From positions 1 through 64,000 of the forward strand of contig JAJEFG010000084.1 of NCBI GenBank assembly GCA_022820545.1: a DNA stretch of 64,000 nucleotides, in the 5' to 3' direction. Position numbers and translations under genes: made by a program. This document shows positions 1-8,191 of the stretch, piece by piece. Under the pieces are notes generated by a model. That model was not told where the DNA came from, ran no database searches, and saw only the letters and a list, made by a program, of their open reading frames with translations. Source of the stretch: Acidobacteriota bacterium (GTDB taxonomy: Bacteria; Acidobacteriota; Vicinamibacteria; Marinacidobacterales; Marinacidobacteraceae). Each line of letters starts with the position of its first letter. Position 1 is the first letter of the stretch.

Positions 1-3000
1 GTCGTCATCTCGCCGCTCGTCGCGCTCATGGCCGACCAGGTCGCGAGCTTGAAGCGGCAGGGCATCTCCTCCTGCGTCGCCGTCAACGGGCTCCTGTCCG
101 TGCCCGAGCGGCACGACGTGCTCGACCGGGTTCGCCTCGGCGATGCCTCGATGCTGCTGATCTCGCCGGAGCAGCTCAGAAACCCCTCGGTGCGGTCGGC
201 CCTGGAGCAGCGGGAAGTGGGCTACTGGGTCGTCGACGAAGCACATTGCGTCTCCAAGTGGGGCCACGATTTCCGGCCCGACTACCGCTACATCGCTCGC
301 TTCATCCGGGAGTATTCGGGCGACGGCGAAGTGGCCCCGCTGATCTGCCTGACTGCGACGGCCAAACCCGGGGTCATCGACGATATCTGCGAGCATTTCG
401 AGGGGGAACTGGGCGTCGGCCTCGAGCGGATCGACGGCGGCGCGCACCGCGACAATCTCTCCTTCGAAGTCATCGAGTCCGACAAGACCGGCAAACTCGG
501 CGACATCGTCTCGGTTCTCGATGACGCGCTTCCCGTGGAAGGCGCCTCGGGCGCGATCGTCTATTGCGCGACGAGACGAGCGACCGAGAGGGTGGCGGAC
601 TTCCTGCAGGAGAAGGGCTACCCGGCCGGCCACTACCATGCCGGACTGAGGCCGGAAGCCAAGCTGCAGACGCAGGAGCGGTTCACGAACGGCGGTCTCC
701 GCGTCATCGCGGCCACGAACGCCTTCGGCATGGGGATCGACAAGTCCGACATCCGTCTTGTCGTCCACGCCGACATCCCCAGCTCGCTGGAGAACTACGT
801 TCAGGAGGCTGGACGCGCCGGGCGTGACGGCCAGCCCGCCCGCTGCATCCTGCTCCACAGCGACGACGACATCGAGAAGCAGTTCAGGCTCGCGGCGCGT
901 TCGCGGCTCGACAAACAGGAGATCGCCGCGATCCTGAAGTCCCTGCGGCGGCTCGGCCGGCGATCCCGGCGGGAAGGTGAGGTGATCGCCACTCCGGGCG
1001 AGATCGTCAAGGCAGATGTTGACGGCGATTTCGGACGGGACCGAAACACCGAGGACACCCGGGTGAAGATCGCTGTCTCGTGGCTCGAAGAGGCGGCGCT
1101 GCTCAAGCGCGACGAGAACTTCGTGCGGATCTTTCCGTCGTCGTTGCGAATCCGGACCATCGACGAAGCGCGTAAGCGGATCGAGGCCGCCAGCACCGCC
1201 CCGGCCTATCGGGCCAAGCTCCTCCGGCTGGTCAGGAGCCTGCTCGACTCTCCGCCCGACCGTGGCATCTCCACGGACGACCTCTGCGGCGAGTCCGGGT
1301 TCACGCCGGCGCGGCTCCGGAAGGCGCTCCACTTCCTCGAAGCGCTCGGGATTGCCTCGAACGACACCGCGATCACGGTCTTCATCCATCTCGGCGGGGA
1401 GGACTCCTCCGAGAGGCGCCTCGCCGAAGTTTCGGCTCTGGAAGGCGACCTGCTCGACCAGCTCCGGGAAGTCGCACCCGATCTCTCGCCGGGCGACATG
1501 TCGACCCTCAACCTCAGGGTCGCCTCGCAGCAGCTTCGGGATGCGGGTCACCCGACGGTCCGGCCCGACATCGTCGAGAAGCTGATTCGCGGGATCGCCC
1601 GGGACGGCCGGGAGGATGCGGAGGGCGTTGCCAGCTTCCAGGTCCGCAAGATCGATCGCCAGCACCTCCGGCTCCGCCTGCAACGGAGCTGGGAAAAGCT
1701 CACGCTCACCTCCCGGCTGCGCCGCCGGGCCGCTGCCGTGCTGCTCGCCACGCTCACCGGGTCCGCACCGGCGAACGCCCGCGGCAAGGACGTGCAGGTC
1801 GCGACCACTCTCGGCGCTTTGATCTCGGCGCTGACGAGCGACCTCGAGCTGTCACAGGAGATCACCGACCCCTCGAGCCTGCTCGACCACGCCCTCCTCT
1901 GGCTGCACGAGCAGGGGGCGGTAACGCTTGGCCGGGGGCTCACCATCTTCCGCCCGGCGATCACGGTCCGTCTCCGGCGGGGCAGCCGGAAGTTCACCGA
2001 GGCCGACTTCCAGCCGCTCCACATCCACTATGACGAGCAGACGCTCCAGACCCACATCATGGCGACCTACGCGAAGTGCGGCCTGGCCTCGATGCGCGAC
2101 GCGATGCGTCTGATGGGCGACTACTTCACGCTCAGACGGGAGGCGTTTGTCGAGAAGTGGCTGCCCCGCAACAGAGCCGCGCTGCGCCGCCAGACGACGC
2201 CCGCATCCTGGCGTGCGATCGTCGAATCCCTGGGCAACCCCGACCAGACCCGGATCGTGGCCGACGACCGGGAGCGGACGAGTGTCCTCGTGCTCGCCGG
2301 TCCCGGCTCCGGCAAGACGCGTGTCCTCGTGCACCGCATCGCCTATCTCATCCGTGTCCGGCGGCAAGACCCGCAGGGCATCCTGGCGCTGGTCTACAAC
2401 CGCCACGCCGCAACGGAGATTCGGCGCCGCCTGTCCGATCTGCTCGGTGAGGATGCGCGCGGCGTGACGGTCGCTACCTGTCACGGGCTGGCCATGCGCC
2501 TGGTCGGGGCGAGCTTTGCCGGGCAGTCCGGGGACATTGCGAAGGAGGAGTTCGACAGGATCCTCAAGCAGGCAGTCGTTCTGCTCCGGGGCGACGGACT
2601 CTCCCCCGACGAGGCCGAGGCGCGGCGCGACTCGGTGATCGAGGGATACCGCTGGATCCTGGTCGACGAGTACCAGGACATCGGACCGGACGAGTACGAG
2701 CTGATCGCCGCGATCGCCGGGCGGTCCACCGAGGACGCGGACAGCCGCCTCAGCCTGTTTGCGGTCGGCGACGACGACCAGAACATATACGCCTTCAAGG
2801 GGGCGTCCGTCGCGTTCATCCGGCGCTTCGAGGCGGACTATGCCGCGCGCGCGGTCCACCTGATCGAGAACTACCGCTCGACCGCCAACATCGTCGATGC
2901 GGCCAACATGGTGATCGCGCCCGCCGCCGAGCGCATGAAGGCCGGCCACGACATCGTGGTGAACCCGAGCCGGCGGAAGGACCCTCCGGGCGGCGAGCTT

Positions 3001-4080
3001 CAGTGGCTCGACCCGCTCGCGCGGGGGCGCGTGCAGGTCCTGTGCGCGCCCGACGACGAGGCCGTCCAGGCGGTTCTGGCCGTGCGCGAGCTGGACCGCC
3101 TCAAGACCCGGACAACTGGATGGACGTGGGCCAAGGCAGCGGTCATCGCCCGGAACTGGCGCCAACTCGAGCCCGTTCGGAGTTACTGCTCGGCGCGGGG
3201 AATTCCGGTCCAGGCGGCGTCCGACCATCCGCCGAACGTTTGGCGGCTGCGCGAAACGCAAAGTCTGGCCGACTGGCTCAGGCGGCGTTCCGATTCCGCT
3301 ATCCGGGTCGTCGACATCGCCGACTGGATGAAGCGGCAACCGCGCGGCCATTGGTGGTCGCTGCTCAGAGAGGGTCTCGAGGATTTGTACCGTGAACTTG
3401 GCGACCGCGAGACGGACCGCGGGGACGTGATCGAGTGGCTCGTCGAGTGGGGCCGCGACGCCCGAAAACGCCAGACCGGCCTGCTGCTCCTGTCGGCGCA
3501 CCGGGCGAAGGGGCTCGAATTCGACGACGTGGTAATTCTCGACGGCGGCTGGGACCGGCCAGCGAACGGCGAGGACAGGGACGCCGAGCGGCGCCTCTAC
3601 TACGTCGCCATGACGCGGGCCCGCCGAAGCCTGGCGCTTCTCTCCATGGGTGACCGTCATCCTTGCATCGATATCCTCGACGGACCGGCGGTGGCGCGTC
3701 GCGTCCCGGACGGAGCGGGCCTCGACGTTGCCGATTGCGCCAGGATCTACCGCACGCTGAAACCTTCGGAGATCGACCTCGACTTCGCGGGGCGACTGGC
3801 CGACGGAAACCGGGCAGCGGGGTCGCTCGACCGGATAGCGGCGGGCGATGCGGTCGGCCTGAAGCAGGACGGCGACCGCTCATTGATCGTCGACCGCGAT
3901 GGCGTGACGATCGGGCGCCTGGCTCGGAAGTTTGAGCCACCCGAAGGCGCCACTTTCGTGGACGGCGCCGTCCACGCGATCACCACGCGCTATCGATCGG
4001 ATTCCGCGGAGAGTTTCCAGCCTTACCTGAAGCAGGAGCGGTGGAGCGTGGTGCTCCCTGAACTCGTGTACCGCTCCTGA
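1..4080 (+). CDS. RecQ-UvrD fusion DNA helicase, 5' end outside window
   Basis: The reading frame is open from base 1, and the first residues (VVISPLVALMADQ) match RecQ just after its first ATPase motif, so the start lies upstream. Numbering from base 1, the RecQ half has DEAH at 79-82 and the motif VI string QEAGRAGRDG at 268, followed by winged-helix-like sequence. The second half is a UvrD/Rep helicase: Walker A GPGSGKT at 767, VDEYQD at 888, GDDDQNIYAFKG at 923 and YYVAMTRARR near 1199. Two 3'-5' helicase motors therefore sit in one chain. I see no four-cysteine zinc site after the RecQ motor and no obvious HRDC domain. Such fusions are known in bacteria and are annotated as RecQ family. 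A DNA repair or recombination role is likely, and a defence role cannot be judged from here. The last residues run to 25 bp from the convergent serpin. Confidence 0.9.
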   Translation, partial: VVISPLVALMADQVASLKRQGISSCVAVNGLLSVPERHDVLDRVRLGDASMLLISPEQLRNPSVRSALEQREVGYWVVDEAHCVSKWGHDFRPDYRYIARFIREYSGDGEVAPLICLTATAKPGVIDDICEHFEGELGVGLERIDGGAHRDNLSFEVIESDKTGKLGDIVSVLDDALPVEGASGAIVYCATRRATERVADFLQEKGYPAGHYHAGLRPEAKLQTQERFTNGGLRVIAATNAFGMGIDKSDIRLVVHADIPSSLENYVQEAGRAGRDGQPARCILLHSDDDIEKQFRLAARSRLDKQEIAAILKSLRRLGRRSRREGEVIATPGEIVKADVDGDFGRDRNTEDTRVKIAVSWLEEAALLKRDENFVRIFPSSLRIRTIDEARKRIEAASTAPAYRAKLLRLVRSLLDSPPDRGISTDDLCGESGFTPARLRKALHFLEALGIASNDTAITVFIHLGGEDSSERRLAEVSALEGDLLDQLREVAPDLSPGDMSTLNLRVASQQLRDAGHPTVRPDIVEKLIRGIARDGREDAEGVASFQVRKIDRQHLRLRLQRSWEKLTLTSRLRRRAAAVLLATLTGSAPANARGKDVQVATTLGALISALTSDLELSQEITDPSSLLDHALLWLHEQGAVTLGRGLTIFRPAITVRLRRGSRKFTEADFQPLHIHYDEQTLQTHIMATYAKCGLASMRDAMRLMGDYFTLRREAFVEKWLPRNRAALRRQTTPASWRAIVESLGNPDQTRIVADDRERTSVLVLAGPGSGKTRVLVHRIAYLIRVRRQDPQGILALVYNRHAATEIRRRLSDLLGEDARGVTVATCHGLAMRLVGASFAGQSGDIAKEEFDRILKQAVVLLRGDGLSPDEAEARRDSVIEGYRWILVDEYQDIGPDEYELIAAIAGRSTEDADSRLSLFAVGDDDQNIYAFKGASVAFIRRFEADYAARAVHLIENYRSTANIVDAANMVIAPAAERMKAGHDIVVNPSRRKDPPGGELQWLDPLARGRVQVLCAPDDEAVQAVLAVRELDRLKTRTTGWTWAKAAVIARNWRQLEPVRSYCSARGIPVQAASDHPPNVWRLRETQSLADWLRRRSDSAIRVVDIADWMKRQPRGHWWSLLREGLEDLYRELGDRETDRGDVIEWLVEWGRDARKRQTGLLLLSAHRAKGLEFDDVVILDGGWDRPANGEDRDAERRLYYVAMTRARRSLALLSMGDRHPCIDILDGPAVARRVPDGAGLDVADCARIYRTLKPSEIDLDFAGRLADGNRAAGSLDRIAAGDAVGLKQDGDRSLIVDRDGVTIGRLARKFEPPEGATFVDGAVHAITTRYRSDSAESFQPYLKQERWSVVLPELVYRS

Positions 4081-4104
4081 GTGGTAGCCCGGTACCGTCG
4101 AGGA

Positions 4105-5439
4105 CTATCCTGGCGGCGGGTGCGCGAGTTTGCCGACGAAGAGGATCGCGCCCGTGAGGCGCTCCCGGATGAAGAAGAGGAAGGGACGGTCGGCCCGTAC
4201 GGTGACGGGGGGAGGGGGCGCCGAGGTCACACCGATGACCACCGTTGCGGCCGCCGCTTCGGTGCCCTCTTCCGTCACCTCGACCAGCGCCTTCTGCAGG
4301 ACGCTGGAGATCGACAAGTCAACGGGTGAGACTCTCGTGAGGTCCGCCTTCCCGGGGCTGAATGCGTCCACCATCCCGAGCGCGGCAAGGTCGTCCTTCA
4401 ACTCGCGCTCGTACTCCATCCGGAAGCGCGGCAGGAAAAGTTCCACCTCGGTCTCCTCGAAGCCCTCGGCGACGTCTCTCCACGCGGCCGCATCGAGCGA
4501 CATGAGCACGTCGTCAGCTCTCATGCCATCTCCCGGAACGAGCACGGTCATCGAAAACGCGCCGCCGCCGTACGGCAGGTCCACGGCCTGGAACCGGCTG
4601 GTCTCCAGATACGGGAAGTCCCTCTGAATCGTCATGAGCGGGACCGTCCCGGGGGATCGGTCTTCGGGGTAGAAGGGCTCCGTTCGGGTGTCGTCCGGAT
4701 CGAACTCGAAGGTCCAGGGGGCGTTGAAGTAGATCGCGTTGATCACAAACATGAGGACCCCAGGGGGAATCGGGTCGGGAACGATCTCCTCGATGTGGCC
4801 GCCCGTCGCGGACCGGACCCACTCGTTGATGCGTCCGGACGCTGACGGGCCGGCGAAATCGAGTTCCGTCGCTTCGGCGCCGAAGAACTCGCGCAGCACG
4901 TCCACGAATTCCGCTCGCAGCGGAAACCCCTGCCGCGTCCACACGGAGTTGCCGATCGCGGTCTCGACGGCGGGATCGAGTTCGGTGAGGACCCGGATCA
5001 GCGACCGATAACCGGCGTTGATCTCCTCCTCGGTGAGTCCGCCGAAGCCCAGTGCTTCGCGCATCTGGTTCCAGGTCTCGCCTCCCGCCCCGTTCATGGT
5101 CATCCCGAGCGCCACGGAAGCGGAGAACGGGGAAAGGAAGAGGTTCTCCCCGGGGCGGCTGGCCTCTCGAAGCAGGTCGAAGGCGAACCGGTTGCCCGCG
5201 CCGATGACCTCGACCTCCGCCGCGTTCAGGGCGCGCGGGAGTTCCGGGGCCGGCGGCGGGTTACCGGGCGGAACGCCGGGAATCGGGGGAAGGCCCGGGA
5301 CCGGAACGGTGGATGGTCCGCCGCACCCGGCAGCGGCGAGCAGGAGAACGGCTCCCGCGCCGGGCAGCCAGCGGCGGCGGGCGACACCGCGGACGCGGTT
5401 GCCCGAATCCGGACGGCGCTCGCTCTGGTGGTTGTCCAT
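4105..5439 (-). CDS. Lipoprotein serpin (serine protease inhibitor)
   Basis: This 444-residue protein starts with a basic stretch, a hydrophobic helix and a lipobox ending AAGC, so Cys39 is probably lipidated. A Pro-rich linker follows, then a complete serpin fold. Hallmarks are NLFLSPFSASVALGM, FVINAIYFNAPW, the inhibitory hinge EEGTEAAAAT (residues 390-399) and RPFLFFIRERLTGAILFVGK at the end. The small-residue hinge is the signature of serpins that insert the reactive loop and trap proteases. Alignment to alpha-1-antitrypsin puts the scissile bond near Ser406-Ala407. The loop is two residues longer than in that protein, so the exact bond is uncertain. Small residues there suggest elastase- or subtilisin-like targets. 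It presumably protects the envelope from external proteases. It appears monocistronic. Confidence 0.93.
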   Translation of the reverse strand: MDNHQSERRPDSGNRVRGVARRRWLPGAGAVLLLAAAGCGGPSTVPVPGLPPIPGVPPGNPPPAPELPRALNAAEVEVIGAGNRFAFDLLREASRPGENLFLSPFSASVALGMTMNGAGGETWNQMREALGFGGLTEEEINAGYRSLIRVLTELDPAVETAIGNSVWTRQGFPLRAEFVDVLREFFGAEATELDFAGPSASGRINEWVRSATGGHIEEIVPDPIPPGVLMFVINAIYFNAPWTFEFDPDDTRTEPFYPEDRSPGTVPLMTIQRDFPYLETSRFQAVDLPYGGGAFSMTVLVPGDGMRADDVLMSLDAAAWRDVAEGFEETEVELFLPRFRMEYERELKDDLAALGMVDAFSPGKADLTRVSPVDLSISSVLQKALVEVTEEGTEAAAATVVIGVTSAPPPPVTVRADRPFLFFIRERLTGAILFVGKLAHPPPG

Positions 5440-5451
5440 CTGGACGGGCCA

Positions 5452-5457
5452 ACTCTA
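5452..5457 (-). promoter_or_regulatory. -10-like hexamer for the serpin gene
   Basis: TAGAGT on the minus strand lies 12 bp before the serpin ATG at 5439. A transcript starting the usual 6-8 bp after it would have almost no leader. No good -35 was found. Confidence 0.35.
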
Positions 5458-5736
5458 GTGTGCCGGCCGGTGCGCGAGGGCGTTTACAATGCGAAGTGAA
5501 CCCGAGCGGTCCACGCTTCCGGCTATGGAACCGAACGGGAGTCACCACTGCCGGGTGGGACGCGCCTCCCGCCATGCGGCGCCATTCGGCGCCGGGCGGG
5601 AAGCCCGAGCCCGGCATGCGACGCCCACCTACGCCCTCGTAGGACGGAACCGGAGGACCGCCGGGTTCACCCGTGTACCGGGCGCGTCATCCGGGGGGAG
5701 CCGTGGTGCGCGGTTCCGCTGCGCTCCGGGTAGCGG

Positions 5737-5760
5737 GTGCCGGCTGAAGCCGGCGTTCCA
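5737..5760 (+). repeat. REP-like hairpin, GTTCCA type
   Basis: A perfect 7-bp stem GCCGGCT/AGCCGGC with a 2-nt loop (5739-5754) is followed by GTTCCA. A related element lies on the opposite strand at 17034-17066, with the same outer sequence GTGCCGG ... CCGGCGTTCCA. Confidence 0.6.
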
Positions 5761-5788
5761 AGCCGTACGCGCCGCCTGGCGTTTGCAG

Positions 5789-5824
5789 CGTCGCGCGTGC
5801 CGGTCGGAAGACCGGCGGTCCCGG
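5789..5824 (+). repeat. REP-like hairpin, GGTCCC type
   Basis: The stem GCCGGTC/GACCGGC with loop GGAA (5799-5816) has flanks GCGTCGCGCGT and GGTCCCGG. The same flanks occur around a sister element at 20399-20432, so the unit is longer than the stem alone. Confidence 0.6.
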
Positions 5825-5832
5825 GTCGGGAG

Positions 5833-6966
5833 CTAACCCAGCGCCTGGTCGAGGTCCGCGATCAGGTCGTCGGGGTGCTCGAGGCCGACCGAGACCCGGA
5901 TGAGGTCCCGGGGGGTTTTGGAGTCCGGACCCTCGACGAGCGCCCGGTGCTCGACCAGGCTTTCCACGCCGCCGAGGCTCGTGGCCCGCAGGAAGAGCCC
6001 GACGCGCGAAACCGTCCTCCGGGCGTGGTCCTCGCCCCCGTCCACCCGGAACGAGAGCATCGCGCCGTAGCCGTCGGCCTGGCGTGTCTGGACCGCGTGT
6101 CCGGGATCGTCGGGGAGTCCCGGATAGAAGGTCTCCGCGATCCGGGGATGACCGTTCAGGAACTCCGCGAGCCTGCCGGCGGTGTCCGACTGGGCCCGGA
6201 TGCGGATGGGCAGGGTCTTCATGCCGCGGCGCAGCAGCCAGGCGTCGAAGGGCGACGGCACCGGCCCGGTCTCGGTCTGCACGAACCGGAGACGCCCGGT
6301 CAGTTCCAGGCCGTCCCGCACGACGACGGCTCCCCCGGTCACGTCGCTGTGCCCGCCGAAGTACTTCGTGGTGGCGTGGATCGCGATGTCCGCGCCGAGC
6401 TCCAGCGGGCGCTGCAGGACCGGGGTCATCCAGGTGTTGTCCACCGCCACGACCGCCCCCGCGGCGTGACACCGGGCGGCCACCGCCGCGATGTCGGTGA
6501 CCCGCAGCGTCGGGTTGGACGGGGTTTCCAGGATGGCGAGCGCGGGCTCTTCCGCCAGCCCCGCCGCAACATCCGCCGCATCCAGGAAGTCCGTGAACCG
6601 GATCCGGAGTCCCCAGCGCGCGAGCGACTCCTTCGCGAGCTTCACGGTGCCGTGATACGCGTCCTTCGGCGCAAGGACGAGATCGCCGGGAGCGAGGGTG
6701 AGGAGCAGCGAGTGGATGGCGGCGAGCCCCGAAGCGAAGCACACGCACTCCGCGCCGCCCTCGAGGTCGGCGATCGCCCGTTCGAGCGCCGTCCGGTCCG
6801 GATTCCCGCTGCGGCTGTAGATGAAATCGGAGGCGAGTGCGCCTTCGGCATCCCGCTCGAACGTCGTCGACAGGTGGATCGGCGGCGCCACCGCCCCCAT
6901 GGGATTGTCCGGGACGCCGGCGTGCACGCTGCGGGTCTCGATCCGGTAGGTCTTTGGTCGGTCCAT
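5833..6966 (-). CDS. Cys/Met metabolism PLP-dependent enzyme (cystathionine gamma-synthase/lyase family)
   Basis: The protein has 377 residues, the usual length for the trans-sulfuration PLP family. Visible marks are the N-terminal SVHAGVPDNP, the substrate and cofactor segment YSRSGNPDRTALE, the VDNTWMTP cofactor Asp region, and ATTKYFGGHSDVTGG carrying the Schiff-base Lys201. The C-terminal SLGGVESLVEHRA is typical of the family. It handles cystathionine, homocysteine, methionine or a related sulfur amino acid in the cytoplasm. Sequence alone does not separate synthase, beta-lyase, gamma-lyase or methionine gamma-lyase. It is divergent from the ECF sigma operon. Confidence 0.92.
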   Translation of the reverse strand: MDRPKTYRIETRSVHAGVPDNPMGAVAPPIHLSTTFERDAEGALASDFIYSRSGNPDRTALERAIADLEGGAECVCFASGLAAIHSLLLTLAPGDLVLAPKDAYHGTVKLAKESLARWGLRIRFTDFLDAADVAAGLAEEPALAILETPSNPTLRVTDIAAVAARCHAAGAVVAVDNTWMTPVLQRPLELGADIAIHATTKYFGGHSDVTGGAVVVRDGLELTGRLRFVQTETGPVPSPFDAWLLRRGMKTLPIRIRAQSDTAGRLAEFLNGHPRIAETFYPGLPDDPGHAVQTRQADGYGAMLSFRVDGGEDHARRTVSRVGLFLRATSLGGVESLVEHRALVEGPDSKTPRDLIRVSVGLEHPDDLIADLDQALG

Positions 6967-6973
6967 GCGGCGG

Positions 6974-6979
6974 ATTATG
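6974..6979 (-). promoter_or_regulatory. -10-like hexamer for the PLP enzyme gene
   Basis: CATAAT on the minus strand ends 7 bp before the ATG at 6966, so the transcript would be leaderless or nearly so. No clear Shine-Dalgarno sequence precedes the start. Confidence 0.4.
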
Positions 6980-7009
6980 GGTGGGCGCAGAACCGGCGAC
7001 CCGCCGCAC

Positions 7010-7015
7010 TACACT
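7010..7015 (+). promoter_or_regulatory. -10-like hexamer for the ECF sigma operon
   Basis: TACACT lies 11 bp before the GTG at 7027. GAACC at 6990-6994 sits 15 bp upstream and resembles the GGAAC-type -35 of many ECF promoters. Autoregulation is possible but not shown. Confidence 0.35.
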
Positions 7016-7026
7016 GCCGGCCACTC

Positions 7027-7671
7027 GTGCCCGACGCGAACAAACCGGCAGGTCCGGCGCGTCTTGCTTCCGAAGAGCAAGACCATGCGCCGGTTCACCC
7101 AGCCCGAGACGAGCGCGCCCGGGAGGATGCGGAAGAGCGCCGGCTGCTTCGGAGGTTCCGTGATCAGGGAGACCTTCGCGCCTTCGATGAACTCGTGCGC
7201 CGCACCGAGATCCGGGTTCGCGCCGTCGCCCTCGCGATCCTCCGGGACCGTTCCGATGCCGAAGACGCTGCCCAGGAGGCCTACCTGCGCGCTTTCCGCC
7301 GGGCATCCGGCTACCGCGGCGAGGGACCCGTGGGGGCATGGCTCTGCCGGATCGCGGTGCGCGCCGCCCATGACGCGCTCCGCCGGGCGGGCCGGCAGCG
7401 GCGGCTCCTCGAAGTGGCGAGCCCGCCCGGAGACCCCGCGGAGGGGGCCGGAAGCGCCGAGCCGGAGGAAGACCTCCGCCGCCGCACCGAAGTGGAATCG
7501 GCGCTCCGGCGGCTGCCCGGCGACGAGCGGGAAGCGCTCGTGCTGAAGGAGGTGGCCGGGATGACCTACCGCGAGATCTCCGAGTCGTGCGGGGTTCCAC
7601 TCGGGACGGTGCAGTCCCGGATCCACCGGGCGCGGCAGCGGCTGGCCGAGGCCCTGCGTCCACAGAAGTGA
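7027..7671 (+). CDS. ECF-type RNA polymerase sigma factor
   Basis: This 214-residue sigma-70 family protein has only regions 2 and 4. Region 2 covers about residues 45-110 (FDELVRRTEIRVRAVALAILRD, EDAAQEAYLRAFRR). Region 4 covers about 155-210 (LRRLPGDEREALVLKEVAGMTYREIS, then GVPLGTVQSRIHRARQRL). GTG 7027 was chosen because it is the in-frame start just after the -10-like TACACT and gives a typical length. The frame stays open far upstream but runs antisense to the PLP gene. An anti-sigma factor follows after 7 bp, and the rest of the operon is a Spy-like protein and an RND pump. It probably controls an envelope-stress or efflux response. Confidence 0.9.
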   Translation: MPDANKPAGPARLASEEQDHAPVHPARDERAREDAEERRLLRRFRDQGDLRAFDELVRRTEIRVRAVALAILRDRSDAEDAAQEAYLRAFRRASGYRGEGPVGAWLCRIAVRAAHDALRRAGRQRRLLEVASPPGDPAEGAGSAEPEEDLRRRTEVESALRRLPGDEREALVLKEVAGMTYREISESCGVPLGTVQSRIHRARQRLAEALRPQK

Positions 7672-7678
7672 GGAAGGC

Positions 7679-8191
7679 ATGAAGGACCAGGAACTTCTTT
7701 CCGCGTATCGGGACGGCGAACTCCCGCCGGAGCGGGTGCGCGAGGTCGAGGAACGCCTCGCTGCCGATCCGCGGTTCCGGGAGGAGCAGTTGCGCCTGCA
7801 GCAGGTGGCGGCGATCGTCCGGGTCGAGTGCGAGCCCGATCCCGGATTCCTGGTCCGCCACCGGGAGCGCCGCGAGGACCTGTCACCCGTGCGGCTCTGG
7901 ACCTGGCGCCAACTGGGATACCGGATGTCGGCGGCAGCCGCCGCGTTGCTGATGGCCGCCGGTCTCAGCGTCTGGCAGGCCGGGCAGCCGGAGGCGGAAC
8001 CGCTGGCAACCGCCGTTCCCGTGGCGGAGGAGCTGGACCTGCTCGCCTTCGAGGGAGAGATCCTGGCCGCTTCGGACCCGGAGACCGGCTTCGAGGCCGA
8101 GTTCCAGACTCTGGCGGCAAGCGATTCGGCGGCTGAGCCGGTACTGGTGATTGCGCTGGGCGGGGGATTCCTGCCCGCGGGGGAACGCTGA
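7679..8191 (+). CDS. Anti-sigma factor, single-pass membrane protein
   Basis: The protein has 170 residues. Its N terminus (MKDQELLSAYRDGELPPERVREVEERLAADP) is the classic anti-sigma helix hairpin that binds ECF sigma factors. One hydrophobic segment at about residues 82-100 (MSAAAAALLMAAGLSVW) would place the C-terminal acidic domain in the periplasm. The HxxxCxxC zinc motif of ZAS-type anti-sigma factors is absent. The gene follows the sigma gene by 7 bp and its stop overlaps the next start by one base (TGATG), so the genes are translated together. It presumably holds the sigma factor until an envelope signal arrives. Confidence 0.85.
   Translation: MKDQELLSAYRDGELPPERVREVEERLAADPRFREEQLRLQQVAAIVRVECEPDPGFLVRHRERREDLSPVRLWTWRQLGYRMSAAAAALLMAAGLSVWQAGQPEAEPLATAVPVAEELDLLAFEGEILAASDPETGFEAEFQTLAASDSAAEPVLVIALGGGFLPAGER

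Larger units (their letters stand above)
5458..5832. other. Gene-free interval with several hairpins
   Basis: Between the serpin start and the stop of the next gene there is no credible CDS. The interval holds inverted repeats: a GC-rich stem near 5565-5600 (CCCGCC ... GGCGGG enclosing CGGCGCC/GGCGCCG), a short stem CCTACG/CGTAGG at 5628-5643, and two REP-like hairpins listed separately. Open frames here are short, Arg/Pro-rich translations of the repeats. Confidence 0.6.

Noticed and set aside
1852-3660. 602-codon open frame antisense to the helicase gene
   Set aside because: Long antisense frames are expected at this GC content. The sense strand has all helicase motifs; the antisense product is Arg/Pro/Val-rich and resembles nothing.
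5489-5836. 115-codon frame in the serpin/PLP spacer
   Set aside because: It is made of the hairpin repeats and has no Shine-Dalgarno sequence, domain or conserved-looking stretch.
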